Shown piece by piece: positions 7,771 to 13,564 of a stretch of 14,516 nt of DNA (within the stretch, counting starts at the first letter, position 1; the number at the start of each line of letters is the position of its first letter). Below the pieces are notes generated by a model. The model was not told the origin of the DNA. It saw nothing but the letters and a program-made list of their open reading frames with translations, and searched no databases. A program made the position numbers and the translations under genes. This DNA is from Helicobacter sp. (GTDB lineage: Bacteria > Campylobacterota > Campylobacteria > Campylobacterales > Helicobacteraceae), in assembly GCA_022766795.1 (NCBI GenBank), contig JALEPE010000010.1, forward strand, positions 1 to 14,516, written 5' to 3'.

Positions 7771-8610
7771 ATGAAAAAGCTGTTTCTTTGGATTATTTTT
7801 TTAGCAATTGCTTTTTTTTTCTCAATGCAAATATCCAAAGAATTTCAAGCAAAAGTTTTATACCTTAGTGATGCGGTAAAAATTGGAATCTTAAATTTAA
7901 ATACAAATGTTGTCAATAGCGTTACACGCTATTTTAATCAAGCAGAACATATTAAAAATTTATCCAACGTGTTGGATAAAAAAGAGAATTTACAATACCT
8001 TTATGATGCGCTTCAAAATGAGCATAATGCGCTTTTAGAAGCTGTTGATACGAAGCCAACTACAATGCAAGTTGTGCTATCGCGTATGATTTCTTATGTG
8101 GAAATTAATAATTACACTAAAATTTGGCTAGATAGCAAAAATTTGGAAAATAAACGCGAAAAAGCAATATTTGGAATGATTAGCGATAATAAGGCTGCTG
8201 GAATTGCTGTGTATCAAGAAGGTCGGCTGCAGGGTTTTTTAAATGGAAATGAAAAATGTAGTTACAGCGTGAATATTGGGGATAATACAATGCCCGGTGT
8301 TGCAAAATATGATATTAATAAAGGATTTGTGGTAGATTATATTCCATTATACCCTAGAGTAGAAATTGGTGATAACGTTTATACAAGCGGCTTTGATGAG
8401 ATTTTTTACCCGGGGATTTTCGTAGGGATTGTGGAATCTGTAGAGGAAAGTCAAGGGTATCAAATTGCAAGAGTGAAGCCGGCTACAATAGGAGCGGAGC
8501 AATTTTACTGGCTGGTGGATATTGATAGTTTAAAATCAGAGTTTCTACCGCAACAAAATACAGAATCCCAAGATAATACCACTAAAATTTTTGACTTCAA
8601 TAAAGAATAG
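7771..8610 (+). CDS. mreC: Rod-shape-determining protein MreC
   Basis: MreC is a bitopic inner-membrane protein whose periplasmic part links MreB to the elongation wall-synthesis machinery. The 279-residue product has a short cytoplasmic start (MKK), one membrane span at about residues 4-20 and a helical stretch with Leu/Asn/Glu residues to about residue 90. The beta-rich MreC core follows, with VVLSRMISYVEIN, then YIPLYPRVEIGDNVYTSGFD and YPGIFVGIV. The C-terminal tail (Gln, Asn, Thr) is variable. It ends the seven-gene run. No mreD follows; a long AT-rich gap separates it from the next operon. Confidence 0.93.
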   Translation: MKKLFLWIIFLAIAFFFSMQISKEFQAKVLYLSDAVKIGILNLNTNVVNSVTRYFNQAEHIKNLSNVLDKKENLQYLYDALQNEHNALLEAVDTKPTTMQVVLSRMISYVEINNYTKIWLDSKNLENKREKAIFGMISDNKAAGIAVYQEGRLQGFLNGNEKCSYSVNIGDNTMPGVAKYDINKGFVVDYIPLYPRVEIGDNVYTSGFDEIFYPGIFVGIVESVEESQGYQIARVKPATIGAEQFYWLVDIDSLKSEFLPQQNTESQDNTTKIFDFNKE

Positions 8611-8613
8611 TGG

Positions 8614-8640
8614 TTAGAAACATTAAAACTTCTAATTATT
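8614..8640 (+). terminator. Weak candidate terminator after mreC
   Basis: TTAGAA (8614-8619) and TTCTAA (8630-8635) form a 6-bp stem with a 10-nt loop, extendable by one G-U pair. It is followed by a T-rich run (TTATTTTATTTATTTTC) and begins three bases after the mreC stop codon. The stem is AT-rich, so efficiency would be modest. Confidence 0.4.
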
Positions 8641-8768
8641 TTATTTATTTTCTATAATAACTTCACCAAGCAATTTTAAATAATGTTTATAGGTTTTAAA
8701 ATACAAAACAATATTGTTGTATTCCGTAAATTTTGACTTTAAAGCCAAAAATTGATTATTGTTTTCTT

Positions 8769-8789
8769 TTTATAATTAAATATTATAAA
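8769..8789 (+). promoter_or_regulatory. Candidate FUR-superfamily operator (8-5-8 inverted repeat)
   Basis: TTTATAAT (8769-8776) and ATTATAAA (8782-8789) are perfect inverted arms around the 5-nt spacer TAAAT. The arms resemble PerR/Fur half-sites (TTATAAT/ATTATAA), but the usual PerR box has a 1-nt spacer, so the match is imperfect. The left arm contains a -10-like TATAAT. Its position before an iron-related operon is suggestive only. Confidence 0.3.
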
Positions 8790-8921
8790 CCATTAAACTA
8801 CATAAAATAAATAAAATATTGGTTTATTTACATATATTATAAAACTCATTATTATTTTATTAAGGATAATTTTATTCTTTTTGTTTTAAAATCGCAGTCA
8901 ATTTATTTTTAAAGTTTAAAG

Positions 8922-9272
8922 ATGGAATCGCAATTAGTCAATCAATTAAAAACACTCAAAGTCGCCCCTAAAGATTTAGAAATTTTAAGTGATTATTTCT
9001 CCATTGTGCATCATACAAAAGGTAGAATCCGACTAAGGGCAAGTTTAAAACTAAAAGAAGTTGCCAAGACGAGCAATCCGCAAGAGATTTTAAAACTTCT
9101 GACAAAAATCCCTTGCATTCTCTCTGTGAAATTTAACGCCCTCATTGGTTCTTTAACAATTCATTACGATTCTAATATCATAGAGCCAAAACTTTGGGAA
9201 GATTGCATAAAAGGAGAATCTTTGGAAAAAATTGCAGAAATCATCAATGCAAATTTAAAGGAGATTGTATGA
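8922..9272 (+). CDS. HMA_2-like protein with arginine-rich motif (FezC-like candidate)
   Basis: The 116-residue protein opens the eight-gene operon. It has a short helical lead, then VHHTKGRIRLR at residues 29-39 (His30, Arg35, Arg37, Arg39). A ferredoxin-like beta-alpha-beta region follows to about residue 82 (IPCILSVKFNALIGSLTIHYD). This resembles the HMA_2 family that accompanies P1B ATPases. There is no CxxC metal site; the single Cys65 precedes the second strand. The same H-x-T-x-x-R-x-R pattern opens the ATPase at 10888, which suggests that the two act together. Fez operons encode such a protein, and FezC is my closest analogy, from memory. A weak AAAG precedes the ATG. Its last bases overlap the next gene (ATGA). 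Confidence 0.75.
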   Translation: MESQLVNQLKTLKVAPKDLEILSDYFSIVHHTKGRIRLRASLKLKEVAKTSNPQEILKLLTKIPCILSVKFNALIGSLTIHYDSNIIEPKLWEDCIKGESLEKIAEIINANLKEIV

Positions 9273-9886
9273 GCACAGAAAATCTATTACGCGCATTAGA
9301 CGATGAATATAGAGCCTATTGCTTCTATACCCTAGCAAGTCCTTTGGACGAAATGTTTGTTCATTTACAAAGTGCGGAATTATCGCATATAAACGCACTT
9401 AAGTTTCATTTGCAAAAACTGAATGTTGCGATTCCAGAGAATCCTTATGCCAATACGCTAACGCTCCCTGCTTCCTTAGAGGAAGTGATTCAAACGGCAA
9501 TAATGCGAGAGAATGAAAATGTTGCACTTTATAACACACTTCTTGCAAATGAGCAAAATCCCGAAATTATAGATACTTTTTATCGTTTGCAAGCGGCGAG
9601 TTTTAATCAACACATTCCCGCGTTGCAAAACGCTCTTATAAGGGTGCAAAATCCCATAGCACAGAATCCTAAAAATATGCAAAACACAATGGAGATTCTC
9701 AATAATGGAAAGGATGTTTTAAAGGAGACAGGTGCAATGATTGCGCAATTAAAAGAGGGGACGCTTAAGCAGGAGCAGCTAGAGAGTTTTTTGGGGCGGC
9801 TTAATTATTCTCTCATTGGTGGCGTAATCATTGGCGCATTGGGTGTGGCGGTTTTCAATGAATTTTTAAATCAAAACAAGGAGTAA
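9269..9886 (+). CDS. Membrane-anchored ferritin-like protein (DUF2202-type)
   Basis: This is a 205-residue protein. The start at 9269 overlaps the previous stop as ATGA and has AAGGAG upstream; a longer in-frame reading from 9194 has no support. Four helices are visible with ferritin-like candidate metal ligands: Glu13 (ALDDEYRAYCFY), Glu37 and His40 (SAELSHINAL), Glu81/Glu83 (RENENVALY), and His115 in RLQAASFNQHIPAL. The RLQAAS...H segment is what I associate with the DUF2202 ferritin-like family. The carboxylate expected before the last His is not obvious, so the site may bind iron rather than be a standard ferroxidase. Unlike most relatives it ends in a glycine-zipper membrane span (181-197, SLIGGVIIGALGVAVF), which would tether it to a membrane. 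Likely role: iron binding or oxidation at the ferrosome surface or lumen. Confidence 0.78.
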   Translation: MSTENLLRALDDEYRAYCFYTLASPLDEMFVHLQSAELSHINALKFHLQKLNVAIPENPYANTLTLPASLEEVIQTAIMRENENVALYNTLLANEQNPEIIDTFYRLQAASFNQHIPALQNALIRVQNPIAQNPKNMQNTMEILNNGKDVLKETGAMIAQLKEGTLKQEQLESFLGRLNYSLIGGVIIGALGVAVFNEFLNQNKE

Positions 9887-9889
9887 AGA

Positions 9890-10225
9890 ATGGCATTACC
9901 ATTTATTGCAGGAATCGCAGTGGGTGCAGGAGTTGCACTTTTATTTACAAAACGCAAACAAGTCAAAGAGGCACTAAGCGATAGCGCAGTGTGTGAAAAT
10001 ATCCAAAAGGGTGTGCAAGAGGGATTGGATAAGGGCAAGGAATTATCCACAAAAGCCTTACAATATGTAAGAGATAATCTAAATTCTCTCACAAATACGG
10101 AATCTAATGCGAAAGATTCCACAAAGGAATCCCCAAAAAATACAAACAAAGTGTCTCAAGCAAGTAAAACAACAAAAAACAAAAGAGCAACCAAAGAAAC
10201 AAAAGAAGCGGAAGGTAATCTATGA
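9890..10225 (+). CDS. YtxH-like single-span protein with long basic tail
   Basis: The 111-residue product has one membrane span at about residues 4-19 (PFIAGIAVGAGVALLFT, with GxxxGxG spacing) followed directly by basic KRK. Residues 22-65 form an amphipathic helix, and residues 66-111 are a low-complexity tail of Lys, Thr, Ser, Asn and Glu. The layout resembles YtxH-type small membrane proteins, although the sequence is too simple for firm family assignment. AAGGAG lies six bases before the ATG and overlaps the end of the ferritin-like gene. Its own end overlaps the next start by 4 nt (ATGA). Possible jobs are membrane shaping, or mineral or protein scaffolding; none is shown. Confidence 0.72.
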   Translation: MALPFIAGIAVGAGVALLFTKRKQVKEALSDSAVCENIQKGVQEGLDKGKELSTKALQYVRDNLNSLTNTESNAKDSTKESPKNTNKVSQASKTTKNKRATKETKEAEGNL

Positions 10226-10569
10226 TAGCCAACACAGGAACACCTAGATCTATAACAGGACACGCAATTAGTGGAGGATTCATCGCATTAATGTTGAGCG
10301 GAGCGTATGCGTATAGAAAGTATAAAGACAATACAATCACCAAACAAGAAGCCATAGCAGAAACGCTCAAGGCAACTTTAGAGGGTGGTATCATTACTGC
10401 CTGTGGAGTTGCAGCAGCCAATGCGCTTGGAAATAACACAAAAACTTCCACACAAGGTTTAGTAGAGGCGGTAGCATTTGTGGCAGTCGGTGCTGCAAGT
10501 GTTTATGGAATCCAAACGCTGACACACAAAGAAAATTGTATCAGCAAAAAATCTATTCAAAAGGACTAA
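10222..10569 (+). CDS. Small membrane protein resembling magnetosome protein MamC (Mms13)
   Basis: The 115-residue protein has membrane spans at about 16-31, 55-71 and 79-98, with a charged helical loop at 32-53 between the first two. That loop and the next span follow the pattern I-T-x-x-E-A-x-x-(D/E)-T-x-K-x-T-x-x-x-G-x-x-T-A, which I recall from MamC of magnetotactic bacteria. Glu43 and Glu47 fall where MamC has Glu66 and Asp70, the residues reported to touch magnetite. The comparison is from memory, not from an alignment program. In MamC the loop faces the magnetosome lumen and controls crystal size. Here it may face the lumen of an iron vesicle. AAGG lies six bases before the ATG, and the start overlaps the upstream gene by 4 nt. 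Confidence 0.7.
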   Translation: MIANTGTPRSITGHAISGGFIALMLSGAYAYRKYKDNTITKQEAIAETLKATLEGGIITACGVAAANALGNNTKTSTQGLVEAVAFVAVGAASVYGIQTLTHKENCISKKSIQKD

Positions 10570-10570
10570 T

Positions 10571-10879
10571 ATGACACAACCTAATCCGAATAATCCTTAT
10601 ATCAATCGCTTTAATGCAGACAATAACACACAAAACACGCAAAATGCAACAAACAATTTTTTAAGCGGTTTGCTAGATTCTGGAAATTCTAATCAAGATT
10701 TTTTAAAAGGCGCGTTAATTGGGGCGGCTGCGACTTTTATTTTAACAAATGAAAATGCGCAAAAAGCTATTTTTAAAAGTTTTGCAAAAATTAGCAATCT
10801 TTTTGAAGCAGGTGTGGAGGAGCTAAAAGAGCGATATGAGGACGCAAAGGCAGAAGTTAGCGATGCAGAATCCCATTAG
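10571..10879 (+). CDS. Small single-span membrane protein with Asn/Gln-rich N-terminus
   Basis: The 102-residue protein is not recognised as a named family. Residues 1-43 are rich in Asn, Gln, Thr and Pro and probably unstructured. Residues 44-59 (FLKGALIGAAATFILT) are a glycine/alanine-rich membrane span. Residues 61-98 form an amphipathic helix rich in Glu and Lys (EELKERYEDAKAE). AAGGA is five bases upstream of the start. It sits one base after the MamC-like gene and 8 bp before the ATPase. Similar small proteins with a short Gly-rich span and a charged helix occur in fez and magnetosome operons, so a structural role in the vesicle is plausible but inferred. Confidence 0.7.
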   Translation: MTQPNPNNPYINRFNADNNTQNTQNATNNFLSGLLDSGNSNQDFLKGALIGAAATFILTNENAQKAIFKSFAKISNLFEAGVEELKERYEDAKAEVSDAESH

Positions 10880-10887
10880 GTTTTAAT

Positions 10888-12993
10888 ATGCGATTGTTCC
10901 TAATTCACGCCACCTCCAAACGTGCGCGTTTTAAATATGTTTGCGATTGTGGATTCCGCATTGACCCTTTGGGGTTGCGCATTGCATTGGAAGGATTGTC
11001 AAATGTCAGCAATGTGCGCATTAACGCGATTTTACAAAACATTATCGTGTGTTATGAAGGAGATTTGGAATCTTTAACACAAACGCTTTATACAACCTTG
11101 CAATCCATTTTAATAGAATCGCAAAAGTCTAAAAAAGAGGAGAGCTACCTTGCATTACGCGATGAGATTCCAAGTGCTTCAGAAGTCGTGAGGGCTTTAA
11201 GCGCATTGCTGATTTCTCCTTTTTTGCAAAATATGACAGCACAATTTGGATTCTCTCTTGTTGCCTCTGCGCCTCTGCTTTTTAGCGGAATAAAAGAAAC
11301 CCTAAAACACGGGATTAATTCGCGCTCATTAGAGGCAATGGCGGTTGCAATTTCTCTGTATTTAAAGGATTTTAAAACAGCAAATTCTACAAACTTTATG
11401 TTAGCATTGGGGGAATACATTGAGGAACTCGCAATATATAAAAGCGATGATTTAGTCAAAGAACTTGCGAAACAAAAGAGTGGTTTGGCGTGGGTAGAAC
11501 ATATAGAAAATGGCAAACATACCCTAGAGCAGATTCCAAGCGAATCTTTGAAAGTCGGCGATATTGTCGTGGTTGGTGCAGGGGATACGATTCTAGTAGA
11601 TGGGCATATCGTTTGGGGAGAAGCGTTGGTAAATCAAATCTCAATGACAGGAGAGGCAACGCCGGTGCAAAAAAGCAAAGGCGATAAGGTGCTTTCAGGA
11701 ACGATTGCGCAGGAGGGCAAAATCAAAATATGGGCGGAATCCGTAGGCACACAAACCGCTATGTCGCGGATTAAACATTATATTGAAGAAACTCTTGTGC
11801 AAAAGTCTAATCAAGAATTGAATGCTTCTAAAATGGCGGATTCTCTCGTGCCTATTACGCTTGGGCTTTCCTTGCTTTCTTATGTCCTAACCCGTGATTT
11901 AACGCGCAGTGCAAGTGTTTTACAAGCGGACTATTCGTGCGCGTTAAAACTCACAACACCCGTAACATTTAAATCTGCAATTTCTAGTGCGGGAAAAGAT
12001 GGCATTATTGTCAAGGGCGCACAAAGTTTGGAATCTCTGCAAGAGGCAGAAGTCTTTGTTTTTGACAAAACAGGCACACTCACAAAGGGCGATTTGGAAG
12101 TGCTTGATGTGTATGTATTTCATAAAGATTGGGATAAGGAAATGGTGCTAAATCTTGCAGCAAGTATTGAGGAGCATTATTTTCACCCTGTGGCACAAGC
12201 AGTTGTGAAAGCCGCGAAAGATAGGGAATTTAAGCATTTTCATCACGATGAGGTAACCTTTATTGTCGCGCACGGCGTTAAGAGTGAGCTTGATGGAAAA
12301 CGCGTTGTGATAGGTTCGCGCCATTTTTTAGAGGACGATGAATGTATTAACTTTCATTCGCACAATGCAGAGATTCAAAAGATTCTTGAGAGCGGAGAAA
12401 TGCCACTTTTTATCGGCTATGGCAAGGAACTTTTGGGTATGATTTTACTAAAAGATCATTTAAGAGAAAATGCAAAAATTGCATTGAAACGTTTGCGCAA
12501 AAGCGGTGTAAAAGAAATCATTATGCTCACAGGCGACACAGATCAAAAGGCGAGTAGAATCGCAAAAGATTTAGAGATTAATCGTTATTATGCGGAGTTG
12601 CTTCCTACGCAAAAAGCAGAGATTCTGGAAAATATTATGCAAGAGGGGAAAAAGGTTGCCTTTGTCGGCGATGGAATCAATGACGCCCCTGCACTCATTC
12701 GTGCGGATATTGGAATCGGAATGCACAAGGGAGCAGATATTGCAAAAGCAAGTGCTGATGTGGTGCTACTGCGCGATGATATTGAAGCAGTTGCGGAGGC
12801 AAGAGAACTTGGAATCGCGTGTCTTCAAAAGGTGCAAAGAGGATTTAAAATCACGGTGGGGGTTAATTCTATGATTTTAATGTTGGCGAGTTTGGGTAAG
12901 TTGAATCCTATCCAAACAGCGTTTATGCACAATGGAACAACGATTATGCTGCTTTTAGGCGCACTGCGCCGTATTCATCTCAAAAAGGACTAG
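10888..12993 (+). CDS. fezB: P1B-type metal-transporting ATPase, FezB-like (P1B-6 candidate)
   Basis: The 701-residue P-type ATPase is the engine of the operon. Residues 1-60 form an HMA_2-like domain opening with an arginine-rich motif (His7, Arg12, Arg14, Lys16) and no CxxC site. Membrane helices fall around 100-185 and 317-360. The actuator has TGEA (254-257). The ion-path helix carries Ser350-Cys351-Ala352 where copper and zinc pumps have CPC or SPC. The phosphorylation site is DKTGT (Asp393). The P1B HP motif is His433-Pro434, followed by TGD (549-550 region) and GDGIND (594-599). The last two helices include Asn660, His681 and Asn682. This motif set fits P1B-6 pumps, the class of FezB, which loads iron into ferrosomes. 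The RBS is weak (TTAGG). FezB is assigned from motifs plus operon content; another transition-metal pump remains possible. Confidence 0.78.
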   Translation: MRLFLIHATSKRARFKYVCDCGFRIDPLGLRIALEGLSNVSNVRINAILQNIIVCYEGDLESLTQTLYTTLQSILIESQKSKKEESYLALRDEIPSASEVVRALSALLISPFLQNMTAQFGFSLVASAPLLFSGIKETLKHGINSRSLEAMAVAISLYLKDFKTANSTNFMLALGEYIEELAIYKSDDLVKELAKQKSGLAWVEHIENGKHTLEQIPSESLKVGDIVVVGAGDTILVDGHIVWGEALVNQISMTGEATPVQKSKGDKVLSGTIAQEGKIKIWAESVGTQTAMSRIKHYIEETLVQKSNQELNASKMADSLVPITLGLSLLSYVLTRDLTRSASVLQADYSCALKLTTPVTFKSAISSAGKDGIIVKGAQSLESLQEAEVFVFDKTGTLTKGDLEVLDVYVFHKDWDKEMVLNLAASIEEHYFHPVAQAVVKAAKDREFKHFHHDEVTFIVAHGVKSELDGKRVVIGSRHFLEDDECINFHSHNAEIQKILESGEMPLFIGYGKELLGMILLKDHLRENAKIALKRLRKSGVKEIIMLTGDTDQKASRIAKDLEINRYYAELLPTQKAEILENIMQEGKKVAFVGDGINDAPALIRADIGIGMHKGADIAKASADVVLLRDDIEAVAEARELGIACLQKVQRGFKITVGVNSMILMLASLGKLNPIQTAFMHNGTTIMLLLGALRRIHLKKD

Positions 12994-12994
12994 A

Positions 12995-13117
12995 ATGCCA
13001 TTATTGATTTTAGCAACATTAGGTAGCGGATTGCTGGTAACGCAAACACTGAAACAAAGCTATTTGAAATATAAAAAACATCAACATAAAAGGAAAAAAG
13101 AATGGAACGAGGGCTAG
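12995..13117 (+). CDS. 40-residue single-span membrane protein
   Basis: A short frame begins one base after the ATPase stop, with AAGGA five bases before the ATG. It encodes a hydrophobic N-terminus at residues 3-16 (LLILATLGSGLLVT) and a strongly basic tail (KYKKHQHKRKK) with two histidines. It overlaps the start of the next gene by 16 nt in another frame, and that gene's ribosome site lies inside it, suggesting translational coupling. Automatic annotation would usually miss it. The good ribosome site, membrane-peptide layout and packing between operon genes support it as real; function unknown. Confidence 0.62.
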   Translation: MPLLILATLGSGLLVTQTLKQSYLKYKKHQHKRKKEWNEG

Positions 13118-13365
13118 TAGAAATCGCAGCACAAAAAGAAACAGAAAGGAATCCACTTGCTAAATTTTCCTTAGAGCAAAAAAGGGAGGCTGCAAAAATC
13201 GGTATGAGTGCAAGTTTATTGCTAACAGCTGGAAGCGCATTGTTTTTGCGCAACAAAACCGCTAAAGCAGTGCATACAATAGCGGGCGTTGCGCTTGTGG
13301 GATTCTCACTTTGGCACGCTTCTTTGTATCCAAAAACTAAAGATAAGCATAAGGGAGAGGATTAA
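13102..13365 (+). CDS. Small two-span membrane protein, last gene of the ferrosome-like operon
   Basis: The 87-residue protein has a charged N-terminal helix (1-32), two membrane spans at about 33-49 (IGMSASLLLTAGSALFL) and 57-72 (VHTIAGVALVGFSLWHA), joined by a short basic turn (RNKTAK), and a charged C-terminus ending KHKGED. His58 and His72 lie in or beside the second span. AAAGGA is about seven bases upstream. I do not recognise the family. Being last in the operon and small and membrane-bound, it may be an accessory part of the iron compartment. No CDS follows for about 340 bp. Confidence 0.72.
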   Translation: MERGLVEIAAQKETERNPLAKFSLEQKREAAKIGMSASLLLTAGSALFLRNKTAKAVHTIAGVALVGFSLWHASLYPKTKDKHKGED

Positions 13366-13373
13366 AAACCTTT

Positions 13374-13390
13374 GGAGAATCTCCTTTAAT
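13374..13390 (+). terminator. Weak candidate terminator after the eight-gene operon
   Basis: GGAG (13374-13377) and CTCC (13381-13384) form a short stem with an AAT loop, 9 bp after the last stop codon, followed by TTTAATCT. The stem is only 4 bp and the T-run is short, so it is a poor intrinsic terminator. I see no better one close by. Confidence 0.3.
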
Positions 13391-13402
13391 CTAAACTTAT
13401 GA

Positions 13403-13459
13403 ATTTGCAACTCAAAGAGAGCGCGAGGCTGTGCAACGCGCACACTCACACTTGCAAAT
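13403..13459. other. 57-nt extended hairpin in the noncoding stretch 13366-13704
   Basis: The outer arms ATTTGCAA (13403-13410) and TTGCAAAT (13452-13459) pair perfectly over 8 bp. Inside, GAG (13417-13419) pairs with CTC (13445-13447) and GCGCG (13421-13425) pairs with CGCGC (13437-13441), leaving an 11-nt loop. The segment is clearly more GC-rich than its surroundings and holds no convincing reading frame. It could be a small RNA, a processed leader structure, or a relic of an inserted element; nothing in the sequence decides. Confidence 0.4.
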
Positions 13460-13564
13460 CTACAATCTAGCAAAGGGCATTATTGTCTTAGTCGTTACAA
13501 GGAATAAAATGACGCAGTGGTTTGATTTAAAATAGAAAAAATCAGCAAACATTAAGCAATGCGT

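Larger units (their letters stand above)
8611..8921 (+). promoter_or_regulatory. Very AT-rich regulatory region upstream of the ferrosome-like operon
   Basis: This 311-bp gap has no convincing reading frame. After the possible mreC terminator it holds a perfect 12-bp palindrome AACAATATTGTT (8707-8718), a near-perfect inverted repeat TTTTGACTTTAAAGCCAAAA (8731-8750), and an 8-5-8 inverted repeat TTTATAAT/ATTATAAA (8769-8789). Another loose repeat, ATTAT...ATAAT, lies near 8852-8870. Possible -10 elements include TATAAT at 8771-8776 and TATTAT near 8835-8840. The promoter of the eight-gene operon most likely lies here. Chance palindromes are common in DNA this AT-rich. Confidence 0.5.

Noticed and set aside
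9194..9268. A longer N-terminus for the ferritin-like protein starting at 9194
   Set aside because: It would overlap the upstream gene by 79 nt and add a basic non-conserved segment, whereas ATG 9269 overlaps the stop as ATGA and has a good ribosome site.
10104..10451. Long minus-strand frame opposite the YtxH-like and MamC-like genes
   Set aside because: It is a shadow of well-supported plus-strand genes with ribosome sites and overlapping starts.
8922..13365. A full magnetosome gene cluster
   Set aside because: Only one protein resembles a Mam protein. There is no recognisable MamA, MamB, MamM, MamE, MamI, MamK or MamQ, and the central ATPase fits fez operons instead.
8922..13365. A copper resistance operon (CopA with a chaperone)
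   Set aside because: Neither the ATPase nor the HMA_2-like protein has CxxC or CPC copper sites, and a ferritin-like gene would be out of place.
13509..13535. Eight-codon frame (MTQWFDLK) with AAGGA five bases upstream
   Set aside because: Too short to support as a gene, with no following structural gene or attenuator in register. It could be a leader peptide or the remnant of a degraded gene.
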